This document shows, one piece after another, positions 17,062-26,722 of a DNA stretch of 64,000 nucleotides. The translations under genes were made by a program, and so were the position numbers. The notes beneath the pieces are model-generated. The model was given only the letters and a program-made list of their open reading frames with translations, had not been told where the DNA came from and ran no database searches. The stretch comes from UBA9676 sp963837105 (GTDB lineage Bacteria; Actinomycetota; Actinomycetes; Streptosporangiales; Streptosporangiaceae). Numbering within the stretch: the stretch's first letter is position 1; the number at the start of each line of letters is the position of its first letter. The stretch covers positions 186,001 to 250,000 of the forward strand of contig CAWIMG010000016.1 of the NCBI GenBank assembly GCA_963837105.1. The letters run 5' to 3'.

Positions 17062-18565
17062 ATGGCCGCCCCGATACCCACCGCCCCGATACCTACCGCC
17101 CCCCGGGGGGTCGGTCACCTGCGCGGGGACGAACCGTTCCCGGTGGCCGCCCGCCGCGCGCTGGCCGACTCCCAGCTGCGCCGGAACCTGGCCCGGGCCA
17201 CCACCACCATCCGCGCCAAGCGGGCCGCGGTGGTGGCCGAACTGCCCGACTGGGCGGAGCTGCGCATCAGCCGGCCAGGCGATCAAGGCGCACACCATGC
17301 GCCACCTGGACCGTTACCTGACCGAACTGGAGCGCCGGGTGACCGCCCGGGGCGGCACGGTGCACTGGGCGGCCGACGCCAACGCGGCCAACCGGATCGT
17401 GACCGGCCTGGTCACGGCCACCGGGGCGAGCGAGGTAGTGAAGGTCAAGTCGATCGTCACCGACGAGATCGGGCTGAACGACGCGCTCGCCCAGGCCGGC
17501 ATCCACGCCTACGAGACCGACCTCGCCGAGCTGATCGTGCAGCTGGGCCGGGACCGGCCGTCGCACATCCTGGTGCCCGCGATCCACCGGAACCGGGCGG
17601 AGATCCGCGACATCTTCCTGCGTGAGATGGCGGGTGTGGACCCGGGCCTGACCGACAGCCCAGCCGCGCTGACCGAGGCCGCCCGGCAGTACCTGCGGCG
17701 CGCGTTCCTGTCCGCCCGGGTGGGGGTCAGCGGGGCCAACTTCGCCATCGCCGAGACCGGCACGCTGTGCGTGGTCGAATCGGAGGGGAACGGCCGGATG
17801 TGCCTGACCCTGCCGGAGACGCTGATCACCGTCATGGGGATCGAGAAGGTGATCCCGTCCTGGCGCGATCTGGAGGTGTTCCTGCAACTGCTGCCCCGGT
17901 CCTCGACCGGCGAGCGGATGAACCCGTACACCTCGATGTGGACCGGGGTGACGCCCGGCGACGGGCCGCAGGCGTTCCACCTGGTGCTGCTCGACAATGG
18001 CCGGACGGCCACGCTGGCCGACCCGGTCGGCCGCCAGGTGCTGCACTGCATCCGCTGCTCGGCCTGCCTCAACGTGTGCCCGGTCTATGAGCGCACCGGC
18101 GGCCACGCCTACGGCTCGGCCTACCCCGGCCCGATCGGCGCGGTGCTGTCACCACAGCTGACCGGGGTGGCGGACAACGCGTCCCTGCCGTATGCCTCGT
18201 CGCTGTGCGGGGCCTGCTACGACGCCTGCCCGGTGCGGATCGACATCCCGTCGGTGCTGGTCCACCTGCGTGCCCGGGAGGTCGCCGAGGCGGGCCGCGC
18301 CCACCCGGAGGCGATCACCATGGCGGCGGCGGCCTGGGTGATGGCCAGCCCGTCCCGGTGGGCGGCCGCGCAGCGGGCCAGCCGGCTCGGCCGGGTGCTC
18401 GGCCGGGGTGGCCGGATCCGCCGCCTGCCGCCGCCGCTGTCCGGCTGGACCGCGGCACGGGATGCGCCCACACCGCCGGCCCAGACCTTCCGCGAGTGGT
18501 GGCAGTCCGAACGTGGGGGCCGGGCCGCAGGTAGTGGCCGGCCCGGGCGCGGAGGCCGGCGGTGA
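17062..18565 (+). pseudogene. lutB: Lactate-utilisation protein B, frameshifted
   Basis: About 500 residues of LutB, the ferredoxin-like iron-sulfur subunit. The N-terminal part (from ATG 17062, with a 15-bp duplication encoding PIPTA twice) reads in one frame to ELRIS. The rest (QAIKAHTMRHLDRYLTELE onward) reads in another. One extra C at about 17271-17272 explains the shift. Downstream the LUD-like domain, two four-cysteine cluster motifs (CIRCSACLNVCP, CGACYDACP) and the C terminus are intact. It overlaps lutC by GTGA. Because everything else in the operon is sound, an assembly indel is at least as likely as a dead gene. Confidence 0.85.
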
Positions 18566-19221
18566 GCAGCCGCGATGAGGTGCTGGCCCGGATCCGCACC
18601 GCATTGGGCGACCGCCCACCCGGGCCCGATGGCGAGTTGCCACACGCGCCGGACGGCGACATCCCGCGCGGTTACCGGACGTCCAGCGGGCTCGATCCCG
18701 GGCAGCTGCTGGACCTGCTGGAGGACCGGCTGCACGACTACGGCTGCACCGTCCGCCGGACAGCGCCGGACCAGCTCATGGCCACCGTGGCGGCCGCGCT
18801 GGCAGACCGGGGCGCGCACCGGCTGGTGGTGCCACCTGGGCTGGATCTCCCCGGGCTCGATCTCACCGGGCTGCCCGCTGAGATCAAGTTCATCGACGGC
18901 GACGGCCTCTCCCCCGCCGCGCTGGACGCCACCGACGGCGTGATCACCGGCGCCGCGGTGGCGATCGCCGAGACCGGCACCATCGTGCTGGACGGATCCG
19001 CGGGCCAGGGCCGCCGTGCGCTGTCCCTCGTCCCCGACTACCACCTGTGCCTGCTCCGGGCCGGCCAGGTGGTCGGCCTGGTCGGCGAGGCACTGGCCAG
19101 GCTCGACCCCACCCGGCCGCTCACCTGGATCAGCGGCCCGTCCGCCACCAGCGACATCGAGCTGGACCGGGTGAATGGCGTGCACGGCCCCCGAACCCTG
19201 GAAGTAATCCTCACCGCCTAA
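18562..19221 (+). CDS. lutC: Lactate-utilisation protein C (LUD domain)
   Basis: 219 residues of the LUD (DUF162) fold. Typical motifs are SRDEVLARIRTALGD at the N terminus, AIAETGTIVLD in the middle and TWISGPSATSDIEL followed by GVHGPRTLEVIL at the C terminus. It is the third component of the LutABC lactate dehydrogenase complex. The GTG start overlaps the lutB stop by 4 bases. No regulator gene of the LldR/LutR type is adjacent. Confidence 0.92.
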   Translation: MSSRDEVLARIRTALGDRPPGPDGELPHAPDGDIPRGYRTSSGLDPGQLLDLLEDRLHDYGCTVRRTAPDQLMATVAAALADRGAHRLVVPPGLDLPGLDLTGLPAEIKFIDGDGLSPAALDATDGVITGAAVAIAETGTIVLDGSAGQGRRALSLVPDYHLCLLRAGQVVGLVGEALARLDPTRPLTWISGPSATSDIELDRVNGVHGPRTLEVILTA

Positions 19222-19385
19222 CCCCACCCGCCTGAGCCCCGGCGTGGGGTACGCGGTAGGGCCGGAGTGGATCCGGCTGGGGGCCGCTGGGGTCCGGCAC
19301 GGGCTGTCGATTCCGGGCATGCCCGTTCGTGAACGAGGTGAGAGGGTCGGAGGACGAGCCGGCCCCGGGCGAGGAGGAGACCGAC

Positions 19386-19742
19386 ATGAAGCAGTACCTG
19401 CTGGCCGTGCACCTGGTCGAGGGCGAGCCCGTCCCCCCGGAGGAGGAGATGCAGCAGACCTACAAGCGGGTGGACACGTTCAACGCCGAGCTCCAGTCGG
19501 CTGGGGCGTGGGTGTTCGCCGGCGGCCTGCACCCGCCGTCCACGGCCACCGTGGTCCGTGCGCAGGATGGCGAGGTGGTCACCACCGACGGGCCGTTCGC
19601 GGAGACCAAGGAGCAGCTGGGCGGATTCTGGGTCATCAGCGCGCCGGACCTGGATGCGGCGCTGGCCTGGGCGGCCAAGGGATCGGCCGCCTGCGGTGGC
19701 CCGGTCGAGGTCCGGCCGTTCCAGGACATCGGCGAGGGCTGA
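19386..19742 (+). CDS. YCII-related (DGPF-domain) protein
   Basis: 118 residues with a ferredoxin-like YCII fold. The hallmark TTDGPFAETKEQLGGFWVI gives the family its DGPF name. ATG 19386 follows a strong GGAGGAG site; a longer frame from 19329 is unlikely. One base separates it from an ECF42-type sigma factor. DGPF proteins accompany ECF42 sigma factors very widely in actinobacteria, although no anti-sigma role has been proven. Confidence 0.88.
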   Translation: MKQYLLAVHLVEGEPVPPEEEMQQTYKRVDTFNAELQSAGAWVFAGGLHPPSTATVVRAQDGEVVTTDGPFAETKEQLGGFWVISAPDLDAALAWAAKGSAACGGPVEVRPFQDIGEG

Positions 19743-19743
19743 C

Positions 19744-20982
19744 ATGCCCGGTGCGGACGCCGCCGTCATCGAGCGCACCTACCGGGAAAGCTCGGGGATC
19801 GCGGTGGCCACCCTGATCCGCGTCTTCGGCGATATCGACCTCGCCGAAGACGCGGTCCAGGAGGCCTTTGCGGTGGCCGCCGAACGCTGGCCGGTGGCCG
19901 GGATACCGGCCAATCCCGGCGGCTGGATTGTCACCACGGCCCGTCACAAGACCCTGGACCGGCTGCGCCGGGAGTCATCCCGGCCCGGCCGGGAGACCCA
20001 GGCAGCCCTGCTGGCCGTCCCCGACGAGCCACCGGAGGTGGGACCGGTGACCGATGACCAGCTGCGGCTGATCTTCACCTGCTGCCACCCGGCGCTGTCC
20101 GCCGAAGCCCAGCTCGCGCTCACCCTGCGGCTGATCGCCGGGCTGCTGACACCGGAGATCGCCCGGGCGTTCCTGGTGCCCGAAGCCACCATCGCCCAGC
20201 GGCTGGTCCGGGCCAAACGCAAGATCCGGGCGGCCGGCATCCCCTACCGGGTGCCGCGGGACGCCGAACTGCCCAGCCGACTGCCGTTCGTGCTGGCCGT
20301 GGTCTACCTGGTGTTCAACGAGGGATACGCGGCCTCAGCCGGCGACGACCTGATCCGGTCCGAGCTGTGCGGCGAGGCCATCCGGCTGGCCCGGCTGCTG
20401 GCCGCGCTGATGCCGGACGAGCCGGAGGTGGCCGGCCTGCTGGCGCTGCTGCTGCTGACCGAGGCCCGGCGCCCGGCCCGGACCGGGCCGGATGGCGAGC
20501 TGGTCCTGCTCGCCGACCAGGACCGCGCCCGGTGGGACCGGGCCCTGATCGCCGAGGGCCAGCGGCTGGTCCGCGCCTGCCTGCGCCGCAACCAGCCCGG
20601 GCCCTACCAGATCCAGGCGGCGATCGCCGCCGTGCACAGCGACGCGGCGACCGCGGCCGGCACCGACTGGGGCCAGATCCTCGCGCTCTATGACCAGCTC
20701 GCCGCGGTGGCCCCCACCCCGGTGGTGGCGCTGAACCGCTGCGTCGCGGTCGCCGAGGTGCATGGCCCGGCCCGCGCCCTGGACCTCGCCGACCAGCTTG
20801 GCCTGACGGACTATTACCTGTACCACGCGACCCGGGCCGACCTGCTGCGCCGGCTTGGCCGCCCGGCGGAAGCCGCGGCCGCCTACGACGCGGCGCTCGC
20901 CCGCACCGGCAACGCCGCCCAGCGGCGGTTCCTGCGGCAGCGGCGCGATGCCGCTGATACGGCCGGGCGCCGGGCAACGTAA
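19744..20982 (+). CDS. ECF42-group RNA polymerase sigma factor
   Basis: A 412-residue extracytoplasmic-function sigma factor. Sigma2 (VFGDIDLAEDAVQEAFAVA) and sigma4 (about 110-165) are followed by a long C-terminal helical extension of about 220 residues, ending in TPR-like repeats (YLYHATRADLLRRLGRPAEA). The signature LRLIFTCCHPALS is typical of the group. The extension replaces an anti-sigma factor in ECF42 and probably controls activity. It follows the DGPF gene by one base. Its targets are usually the DGPF genes themselves. Confidence 0.9.
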   Translation: MPGADAAVIERTYRESSGIAVATLIRVFGDIDLAEDAVQEAFAVAAERWPVAGIPANPGGWIVTTARHKTLDRLRRESSRPGRETQAALLAVPDEPPEVGPVTDDQLRLIFTCCHPALSAEAQLALTLRLIAGLLTPEIARAFLVPEATIAQRLVRAKRKIRAAGIPYRVPRDAELPSRLPFVLAVVYLVFNEGYAASAGDDLIRSELCGEAIRLARLLAALMPDEPEVAGLLALLLLTEARRPARTGPDGELVLLADQDRARWDRALIAEGQRLVRACLRRNQPGPYQIQAAIAAVHSDAATAAGTDWGQILALYDQLAAVAPTPVVALNRCVAVAEVHGPARALDLADQLGLTDYYLYHATRADLLRRLGRPAEAAAAYDAALARTGNAAQRRFLRQRRDAADTAGRRAT

Positions 20983-21032
20983 CCGGTATGTGGCCCACGC
21001 GGCCGCGTGGGCAGACCGGAGGGGGTCCTCAG

Positions 21033-21326
21033 ATGAGTTTCGTGCAGATGATCGAGTTCTCCACGTCCGACCTGGGCGCCATCCAGCGCGCCGACGAAGA
21101 GTGGCGGCAGGCCACCGAGGGCAAGCGCACCGTCCGGCGGGAGGTGCTGGCGGCCGACCGCAATCGGCCCGGCCACTACTTCGTGATCGTCTTCTTCGAC
21201 TCCTACGAGTCGGCGATGGAAAATTCCGCGCTGCCCGAGACCCAGGCCTCCGCCCAGAAGTGGCTGGCCGCCTCCGATGGGGCACCGGTTTTCCATGATC
21301 TCGACGTGCTCGAGGATCGCGGCTAA
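21033..21326 (+). CDS. Small ABM/dimeric alpha-beta barrel-like protein
   Basis: 97 residues with the pattern FVQMIEFSTSD ... HYFVIVFFDSYESAMENS, as in antibiotic-biosynthesis-monooxygenase-like stress proteins. A GGAGGGGG site precedes ATG 21033, so the longer frame from 20988 was rejected. No catalytic residue can be assigned. It lies 50 bases after the sigma factor gene and may belong to the same transcript. Confidence 0.65.
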   Translation: MSFVQMIEFSTSDLGAIQRADEEWRQATEGKRTVRREVLAADRNRPGHYFVIVFFDSYESAMENSALPETQASAQKWLAASDGAPVFHDLDVLEDRG

Positions 21327-21347
21327 GGCCTGCGCCACTGCCTGGGC

Positions 21348-21845
21348 TTATGGCTGGTAGGAGCCTGGCTCCCAGGCCCGGGTGGCCACCCCGATCGTGT
21401 TCCAGGCGTTGATGGTCACGATCAAGCTGACCAGCGCGCTCACCTCGTCCGCGCTGAACACCGCGGCCACCTGCTGATAGGCCTCATCGGGCACGTGCGT
21501 GTCGGCGAGCCGGGTGATCGTCTCGGCAAACGCCAGCGCGGCCCGCTCGCGGGCGGTGAAGAACGGCGTCTCCCGCCAGGCCGGCAGCGCGTAGATGCGC
21601 TGCTCAGTCTCGCCGATCGCCCGGGCGTCCTTGCTGTGCATGTCGATGCAGTAGGCACAGCCGTTGAGCTGCGACGCGCGGATCCGGACCAGTTCGCGCA
21701 GCCGCGGGTCGAAGTCGACCCGGTCGAGTTCCTTGGTGGCGGCCCGGTCGAGGTGGGCCATGGCCCGCGCGAAGCCGGCCGCGTGGGTGTCGAAGTCCAG
21801 CCGGACCGGGATCTGGGGCCGGGCGGCGGGGTCGGTTGCTGTCAT
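21348..21845 (-). CDS. AhpD-like carboxymuconolactone decarboxylase-family protein
   Basis: 165 residues of the CMD/AhpD fold. The peroxidase motif CxxC-xxx-H is present as NGCAYCIDMHSKDAR, so it could reduce peroxides through its cysteine pair. The DTHVPDEAYQQVAAVFSADE and NAWNTIGVA segments are typical of YciW/AhpD-like members. The gene diverges from the MocR regulator, with 47 bases between the starts used here. That arrangement suggests MocR controls it. Confidence 0.87.
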   Translation of the reverse strand: MTATDPAARPQIPVRLDFDTHAAGFARAMAHLDRAATKELDRVDFDPRLRELVRIRASQLNGCAYCIDMHSKDARAIGETEQRIYALPAWRETPFFTARERAALAFAETITRLADTHVPDEAYQQVAAVFSADEVSALVSLIVTINAWNTIGVATRAWEPGSYQP

Positions 21846-21892
21846 ACAACCACGCTATGCCGCGAGAACGGCCCGGGATAAGGTCCAAGAAT

Positions 21893-23359
21893 ATGGCAAG
21901 AACATGGGCCAATCCTGGTCTGGACCTGCACCTGGACCTGCCCGCCACCCGGGTCAGGGCCGGGCTGGAGGCAGCGCTGCGGGCGGCGGTCCGGGACGGG
22001 CAGCTCCGGCCCGGCACCCGGCTGCCACCCTCCCGGGCACTGGCCACCGACCTTGGCATCGCGCGCAACAGCGTCGCCGACGCCTACCGCCAGCTGGTGG
22101 CCGAGGGCTGGCTGACCGCCCGCACCGGGGCCGGGACCTGGGTGGCCAGTCATGCCGTCCCGGCCCAGCGGGCACCGGCTCAGCCTGCCCAGCCGTCCCG
22201 GCCGCCCCGCTATGACCTGCGGCCGGGGGTACCCGACCTGTCGGCGTTCCCGCAGCGGGCCTGGCTGGCCGCCGCCCGGGCGGCCCTGCTGTCCTCGGCC
22301 AGCGGTGTGCTCGGCTACCCGGACCCGCGTGGGCTGCCGGTGCTGCGCACCGCGCTGGCCGGCTACCTGGCCCGCACCCGCGGGGTCAGCGTCAGCCCGG
22401 ACCGGCTGGTGGTGTGCACCGGGTTCGGGCATGGGCTGGCGCTCATCTGCGCCATGCTGCGGGCCCGTGGCGCCAGCACGCTGGCGGTCGAGAGCCACGG
22501 GCACCTGCTGCACCGGCAGACCGCGGCGGCGCAGGGCCTGCGCTGGCGGGCCCTGCCGGTGGACGCCGACGGCGCCCAGGCCGGCCGCCTCGCCGCGGGC
22601 GGCGCGGATGCGGTCCTGCTCACCCCGGCACACCAGTTCCCGCTCGGGGTGACCCTGGCGCCGCAGCGGCGCCGGGCCGTCACCGCCTGGGCCGCTGCCC
22701 ACGGCGGGCTGATCATCGAGGATGACTACGACGGGGAGTTCCGCTACGACCGCCAGCCGGTGGGTGCCCTGCAGGCACTCGCGCCGGATCAGGTGATCTA
22801 TGCCGGCACGGCGAGCAAGAGCCTGGCGCCGGGCCTCCGGCTGGGCTGGCTGGCCGTGCCCGGGCCACTGCTGGACGAGGTGCTCGAGGCCAAGGCGGCG
22901 GCCGGCGCCGAGCCCAGCACGCTGGACCAGCTCACCCTGGCCGAACTGCTCACCAGCGGTGGCTACGACCGCCAGATCCGGCATGCCCGGCTGATCTACC
23001 GCCGCCGCCGGGACCGGCTGGCCGCCGCTCTGGCCCGGCACGCGCCGCTGGTCACCGTGGCCGGCATCGCCGCCGGCCTGCAGGCCCTGCTGCTGCTGCC
23101 GCCCGGCTGGGACGAGAAGGAGGCGGCCAGCCGGGCCGCCGCGCACGGGCTCGCCGTGGACGGCCTGGCCGGTTACCACGCGGGCGGTGACCCGCACCCG
23201 CCGGCACTGGTGATCGGCTATGCCCGCCCGGCCGACCACGCGTTCACGACCGCGCTGGCCCGGCTGGTTGCGGCGCTGGCGCCGGAGCGGGCCGCCCGGG
23301 CGGCAGCAGCGCGGGCACCAGCGCGGCCCCGGTCAGCACCGGCACCACCCAGAACGTGA
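21893..23359 (+). CDS. MocR/PdxR-type transcriptional regulator
   Basis: A GntR winged helix (about 1-75, GTRLPPSRALATDLGIARNSVADAY) is joined to a fold-type I aminotransferase-like domain. The PLP lysine lies in AGTASKSLAPGLRLGW, and the aspartate pair is in IIEDDYDGEFRYD. MocR proteins sense PLP or amino compounds and usually regulate a divergent neighbour, here the AhpD-like gene. I chose ATG 21893. Earlier ATGs at 21836 and 21857 would overlap or abut the divergent gene and leave no promoter. The Ala/Arg/Pro-rich last 25 residues look non-native and may reflect a late frameshift. Confidence 0.85.
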   Translation: MARTWANPGLDLHLDLPATRVRAGLEAALRAAVRDGQLRPGTRLPPSRALATDLGIARNSVADAYRQLVAEGWLTARTGAGTWVASHAVPAQRAPAQPAQPSRPPRYDLRPGVPDLSAFPQRAWLAAARAALLSSASGVLGYPDPRGLPVLRTALAGYLARTRGVSVSPDRLVVCTGFGHGLALICAMLRARGASTLAVESHGHLLHRQTAAAQGLRWRALPVDADGAQAGRLAAGGADAVLLTPAHQFPLGVTLAPQRRRAVTAWAAAHGGLIIEDDYDGEFRYDRQPVGALQALAPDQVIYAGTASKSLAPGLRLGWLAVPGPLLDEVLEAKAAAGAEPSTLDQLTLAELLTSGGYDRQIRHARLIYRRRRDRLAAALARHAPLVTVAGIAAGLQALLLLPPGWDEKEAASRAAAHGLAVDGLAGYHAGGDPHPPALVIGYARPADHAFTTALARLVAALAPERAARAAAARAPARPRSAPAPPRT

Positions 23360-23495
23360 CGCCAAACGCGGGCGCCAGCCCCGGCAGCACCCCGGCCCGG
23401 GCTGCCTTCCAGCGGCTGCGCGACCGGGGTGGCAGCCAACCAGGGGGAAACCCGCCGGCCGACGCGGCCGGTGCCGCACCCGGGTGCGGGCCGGG

Positions 23496-26060
23496 TCAGG
23501 AATGGCCGCCAGCAGCGGCCTGGGCCGGCGGCGTGGCCGGGCCGCCCGGTGCGGCCACGGCCCAGGCAGCTATCTGAGTGCGGGAGGTGAAGCCCAGCTT
23601 GGCCAGGATGTTCGCCACATGCCGGGCCACCGTGGCCGGGCTGATGAACAATTCCTCGGCGATGGCCTTGTTGCTGAGGCCGCCCGCCAGCAGCGCCACC
23701 ACCTGGCGCTCGCGGGCGGTCAGCGCGCCCCGCACGGCCGGCGCTGGCTCGTCCGTGCTCACCGCGGCCAGGCTGACGGTGCCACCGCCGTCGTCGCCAG
23801 GCCCGGACAGTGCCAGCGTGACCGCCTCGTCCCCGGTCATGGCCAGGCCCTCGGCCCACAGCCAGGTGAACGTGGGCTCACCCAGCCGGCGGCCGGCGGC
23901 CAGGTACCGTTCTGCCCGGGCGCCGGGCAAGGCGGGCAGGCCGGCCGTCTCGCGCAGCGCGGTCGCCGCACCGGTCAGCCGTACCGCCTGCTCCGGCCGG
24001 TTCTCCAGCACCGCCAGCGCGGCAAACGCTTCCACCCCCCGCGCTACCGCGATCCGGGATCCGATGGCCTGACTGAGGCGCAGGCTCTCGGCGAGGTGCT
24101 GCCTGGCCAGCCCGGCCGAGCCCAGATCCATCGCCACCCGGCCGAGACCCGCCAGGCAGCGGGCGATCTCCGGGCGGGCGTCCACCTCGCGCAAGATGGT
24201 CAGCGCGGCCAGGTACCGGCGGTGGGCGTCGCCGGGATCGCCCCGCAGCCGGGCCAGATCACCCAGGCCCAGCAGCGCCCGGGCGGTTCCCCACTGCTGG
24301 TCGATCCGGCGCATGACGCTGATGGAGGCCTGCGCCAGTTGCTGCGCCTCCCGCAGTTTCCCGTGCCCGGCGGCGATCGCGGACCGGATGCCGAGCGCAT
24401 ATCCCTCGTCCCAGCCGTCGCCGGCCGCCACCGCCACCGACATGGCCTCGTCGGCATAGGCGGCCGCGTCACCGATCCGCCCGGTGTGCAGCGCGATCTC
24501 ACTGAGCAGGTTCAGCGCCGCCGCCGTCCAGAACTCGTCCCCGGCCGCGCGGCACTGCGCCAGCCCGGCTTCGGCCAGCGACTGGGACATGAGCGGGTCG
24601 TTGGGCAGGACCAGTTGTGCCCGGCCGACCAGCGCGGCGCCGCGCACCTGCGCGGGCACCATGGCCGTGTCCATCGCCAGGAACGCGCCGAGCCATTCCG
24701 CGCCTTCGGTGAAGGTGCCCCGGACCAGCCAGCAGGGGCGGATGGCCGTGCAGATCCGCATCCCGATCTCCGCGTCGCCGTCTGCCCGGCAGTGGCTCAG
24801 CACCTGTGCGATGTTGCCGGTTTCCACGTCGTAACGGCGGAACACATCGACCCGCGCCGACCATGGCCCGGCGACCCGCGCCATGCCGATCGCCAGGTTG
24901 TGCTCGGCCACCCCGACCGTGTAGTCGCGCAGCCGGCGCTGGCAGGCGGCAGTCTCACCGGCCATAGCCAGCCGCTCCGCCGCGTATTCGCGGATGGTAT
25001 CGAGCAGCCGGTAACGGGCCTGGCCGAGCACCTCCGGCTCCCGCACCACCAGCGACTTGTCCACCAGCGCGGCCAGCAGGTCGAGCACGCCGCTGGCGCG
25101 CATGTCCGGTCCGGCGCAGATCTCCTCGGCCATTTCCAGCGACCAGCCGGCGAACACCGACAGCCGCCGCAGCAGCACCTGCTCGGCCGGGGTGAGCAGA
25201 TCGTGGCTCCAGTCGATGGTGGCGCGCAGCGTCCGGTGCCGGGCCGGGGCGGTCCGGTCCCCGCTGGTGAGCAGGCTGAACCGGTCCGCCAGCCGCTCGG
25301 TGATCTGTTCCAGGGACAGCGTCCGGACCCAGACCGCCGCCAGTTCGATCGCCAGCGGCATGCCATCCAGCCCCCGGCATAGCGCCGCGACCGCGGCCGC
25401 GTTGCCAGGCCCGACGGCGAAACCGGGCTGGGCCGCCGCGGCCCGGTCGGCGAACAGGGCGATCGCCTCATAGCGCCAGGCATCGCCGGCCGGACCGTCG
25501 GCCGGGCCGACCGGCAGCGGCGGCACCTGGTAGACGGTCTCCGCGGCCACACGCAACGGCTCGCGGCTGGTCGCCAGCACCCGCAGGCCCGGCGAACTGG
25601 CCAGCAACTGCTGGCACAGCTGGGCGCAGGCGTCGATCAGGTGCTCGCAGTTGTCCAGCAGCAGCAGCAGCCGGCGTGGGCGCAGTGCGTCGGCCAGGGT
25701 GTCCAGCAACGGCCGGCCGGGTTCCTCACCGACTCCGATCCTGGCCGCCACCCGGGACACCACCAGGTCGGGCTGCCGCAGATCAGCGAGCCCGACCAGG
25801 AACGTGCCGTCCGGGAAATCGGCCGCCACCGTGGCCATCACCCGCAGCGCCAGCCGGGTCTTGCCAATCCCGCCGGGCCCGCACAGGGTGACCGCTCGCG
25901 CCGCACCTATCAGGTCGCGCAGTTCGGCGAGTTCCCGCGCGCGGCCGACGAAGCTATTCGGTTCAGCGGGCAGATTGGCCGGAATCTCTGCTACCTCATT
26001 CCCCTGCGCCCTACTCCCCCGGGGCCAACAATACGTCGGTGGCGTTCGCTGCTCGGGCAT
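23496..26060 (-). CDS. Large LuxR-type STAND ATPase transcriptional regulator (LAL-like)
   Basis: About 854 residues. The NB-ARC-like STAND ATPase has Walker A GPGGIGKTR (Lys about 67), LLLLLDNCEHL as Walker B and LATSREPL as sensor I. TPR-like helical repeats span about 370-740. The C-terminal LuxR HTH (LTARERQVVALLAGGLSNKAI, ISPATVARHVANILAKLG) binds DNA. Such regulators are switched on by an inducer that drives oligomerisation. ATG 26060 follows an AT-richer stretch that may be the promoter; ATG 26102 is an in-frame alternative. Its target genes are unknown; neither neighbour is an obvious candidate. Confidence 0.85.
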   Translation of the reverse strand: MPEQRTPPTYCWPRGSRAQGNEVAEIPANLPAEPNSFVGRARELAELRDLIGAARAVTLCGPGGIGKTRLALRVMATVAADFPDGTFLVGLADLRQPDLVVSRVAARIGVGEEPGRPLLDTLADALRPRRLLLLLDNCEHLIDACAQLCQQLLASSPGLRVLATSREPLRVAAETVYQVPPLPVGPADGPAGDAWRYEAIALFADRAAAAQPGFAVGPGNAAAVAALCRGLDGMPLAIELAAVWVRTLSLEQITERLADRFSLLTSGDRTAPARHRTLRATIDWSHDLLTPAEQVLLRRLSVFAGWSLEMAEEICAGPDMRASGVLDLLAALVDKSLVVREPEVLGQARYRLLDTIREYAAERLAMAGETAACQRRLRDYTVGVAEHNLAIGMARVAGPWSARVDVFRRYDVETGNIAQVLSHCRADGDAEIGMRICTAIRPCWLVRGTFTEGAEWLGAFLAMDTAMVPAQVRGAALVGRAQLVLPNDPLMSQSLAEAGLAQCRAAGDEFWTAAALNLLSEIALHTGRIGDAAAYADEAMSVAVAAGDGWDEGYALGIRSAIAAGHGKLREAQQLAQASISVMRRIDQQWGTARALLGLGDLARLRGDPGDAHRRYLAALTILREVDARPEIARCLAGLGRVAMDLGSAGLARQHLAESLRLSQAIGSRIAVARGVEAFAALAVLENRPEQAVRLTGAATALRETAGLPALPGARAERYLAAGRRLGEPTFTWLWAEGLAMTGDEAVTLALSGPGDDGGGTVSLAAVSTDEPAPAVRGALTARERQVVALLAGGLSNKAIAEELFISPATVARHVANILAKLGFTSRTQIAAWAVAAPGGPATPPAQAAAGGHS

Positions 26061-26102
26061 ACCGAATACATAGCGACGTACATAATTCTGAGGATGCGGC
26101 AC

Positions 26103-26479
26103 CGCGCGCCGGACGCCTACCTTCCTATCATCTGCTTAGTTTCGTTGCCGGTGGAGAACGGTGATGGAACTGCTGCGGAGCGTGCTGGGCTAATAACCCA
26201 GTGAATCGGCCATGCTCGCGGCCAGGCCAACCGGGTGGCGGGCATGGGCCAGGCCGGACCGGGAACGGCTGATGCTCAGCCTGCACCGGCACGGCCGAGG
26301 CTGTGGCTCCGGCCGCCGGGGCCAGCCGCGCCGGGGGGCGGGCGGGCAGCCAGGAGCCACCGGCTGCTGGCTGCCCGCTGCGATGGCGGGGCCGCGGCGG
26401 TCGGCCCCGCTATACCCAGTCCCGGTGCCCACCCCGATGTCCAGCAGCGGCTGCTGCCGTGGCCGGGTGCGGCCGGCGA
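26103..26479. other. Gene-poor stretch between the LuxR-type gene and the IS110 remnant
   Basis: No convincing protein-coding gene was found. The first 100 bases are less GC-rich than the surroundings and hold a possible mini-ORF with a ribosome site (26164-26193) and a small hairpin (26185-26201). The remainder is GC-rich, without recognisable coding content. Confidence 0.4.
26164..26193 (+). other. Possible 9-codon leader ORF with hairpin
   Basis: ATG 26164 encodes MELLRSVLG and a stop. GGAG at 26153-26156 is well spaced (7 bases). CTGGG/CCCAG arms (26185-26189, 26197-26201) overlap its end. No downstream gene on this strand would be controlled, so it may be a relic of the region before the IS110 insertion. 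Confidence 0.2.
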
Positions 26480-26722
26480 TCACAAGGAGCCGCGCAGCCG
26501 GGCCACGGTCGCGCGGAGTCCGGCCACCTCGCGGCTGAGTTCGGCGATCCTGAGCGGGTCGCCACTGCCATCTCCCGGCAGCGTGGGCTGGCGTGATTCC
26601 GCGGGCTGGCGAGATTCGGCGATTTCCCGGATCCGGCGGACCTCCTGGTATAGCGAGTCGAGGCCGCCCGCCGCCGCGCCGGGCCCGCGCAGCGGCAACC
26701 CGCAGTGGGGCAGCGGGCCGTC
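26480..26722 (-). pseudogene. Fragment of a zinc-ribbon/coiled-coil protein fused to the IS110 end
   Basis: Past the point where IS110 homology stops, the minus strand can be read as a CPxC zinc-knuckle-like start (one base short for a clean CPHCG), then PLRGPG. A helix-rich tail follows: LDSLYQEVRRIREIAES and IAELSREVAGLRATVARLRGSL, then stop. Heptad-like spacing suggests a coiled coil. It has no start of its own. It is likely the 3' part of a host gene cut by the IS110 truncation. Confidence 0.35.

Noticed and set aside
23285..23480. Minus-strand segment reading like the last helix of an MFS transporter
   Set aside because: It overlaps the MocR 3' end, is only about 35 residues with hydrophobic composition and has no MFS motif; GC-rich codons easily produce this by chance.
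23220..25382. A 720-codon open frame on the plus strand
   Set aside because: It is antisense to the LuxR-type regulator, which has Walker and HTH motifs; the plus-strand product is a low-complexity shadow.
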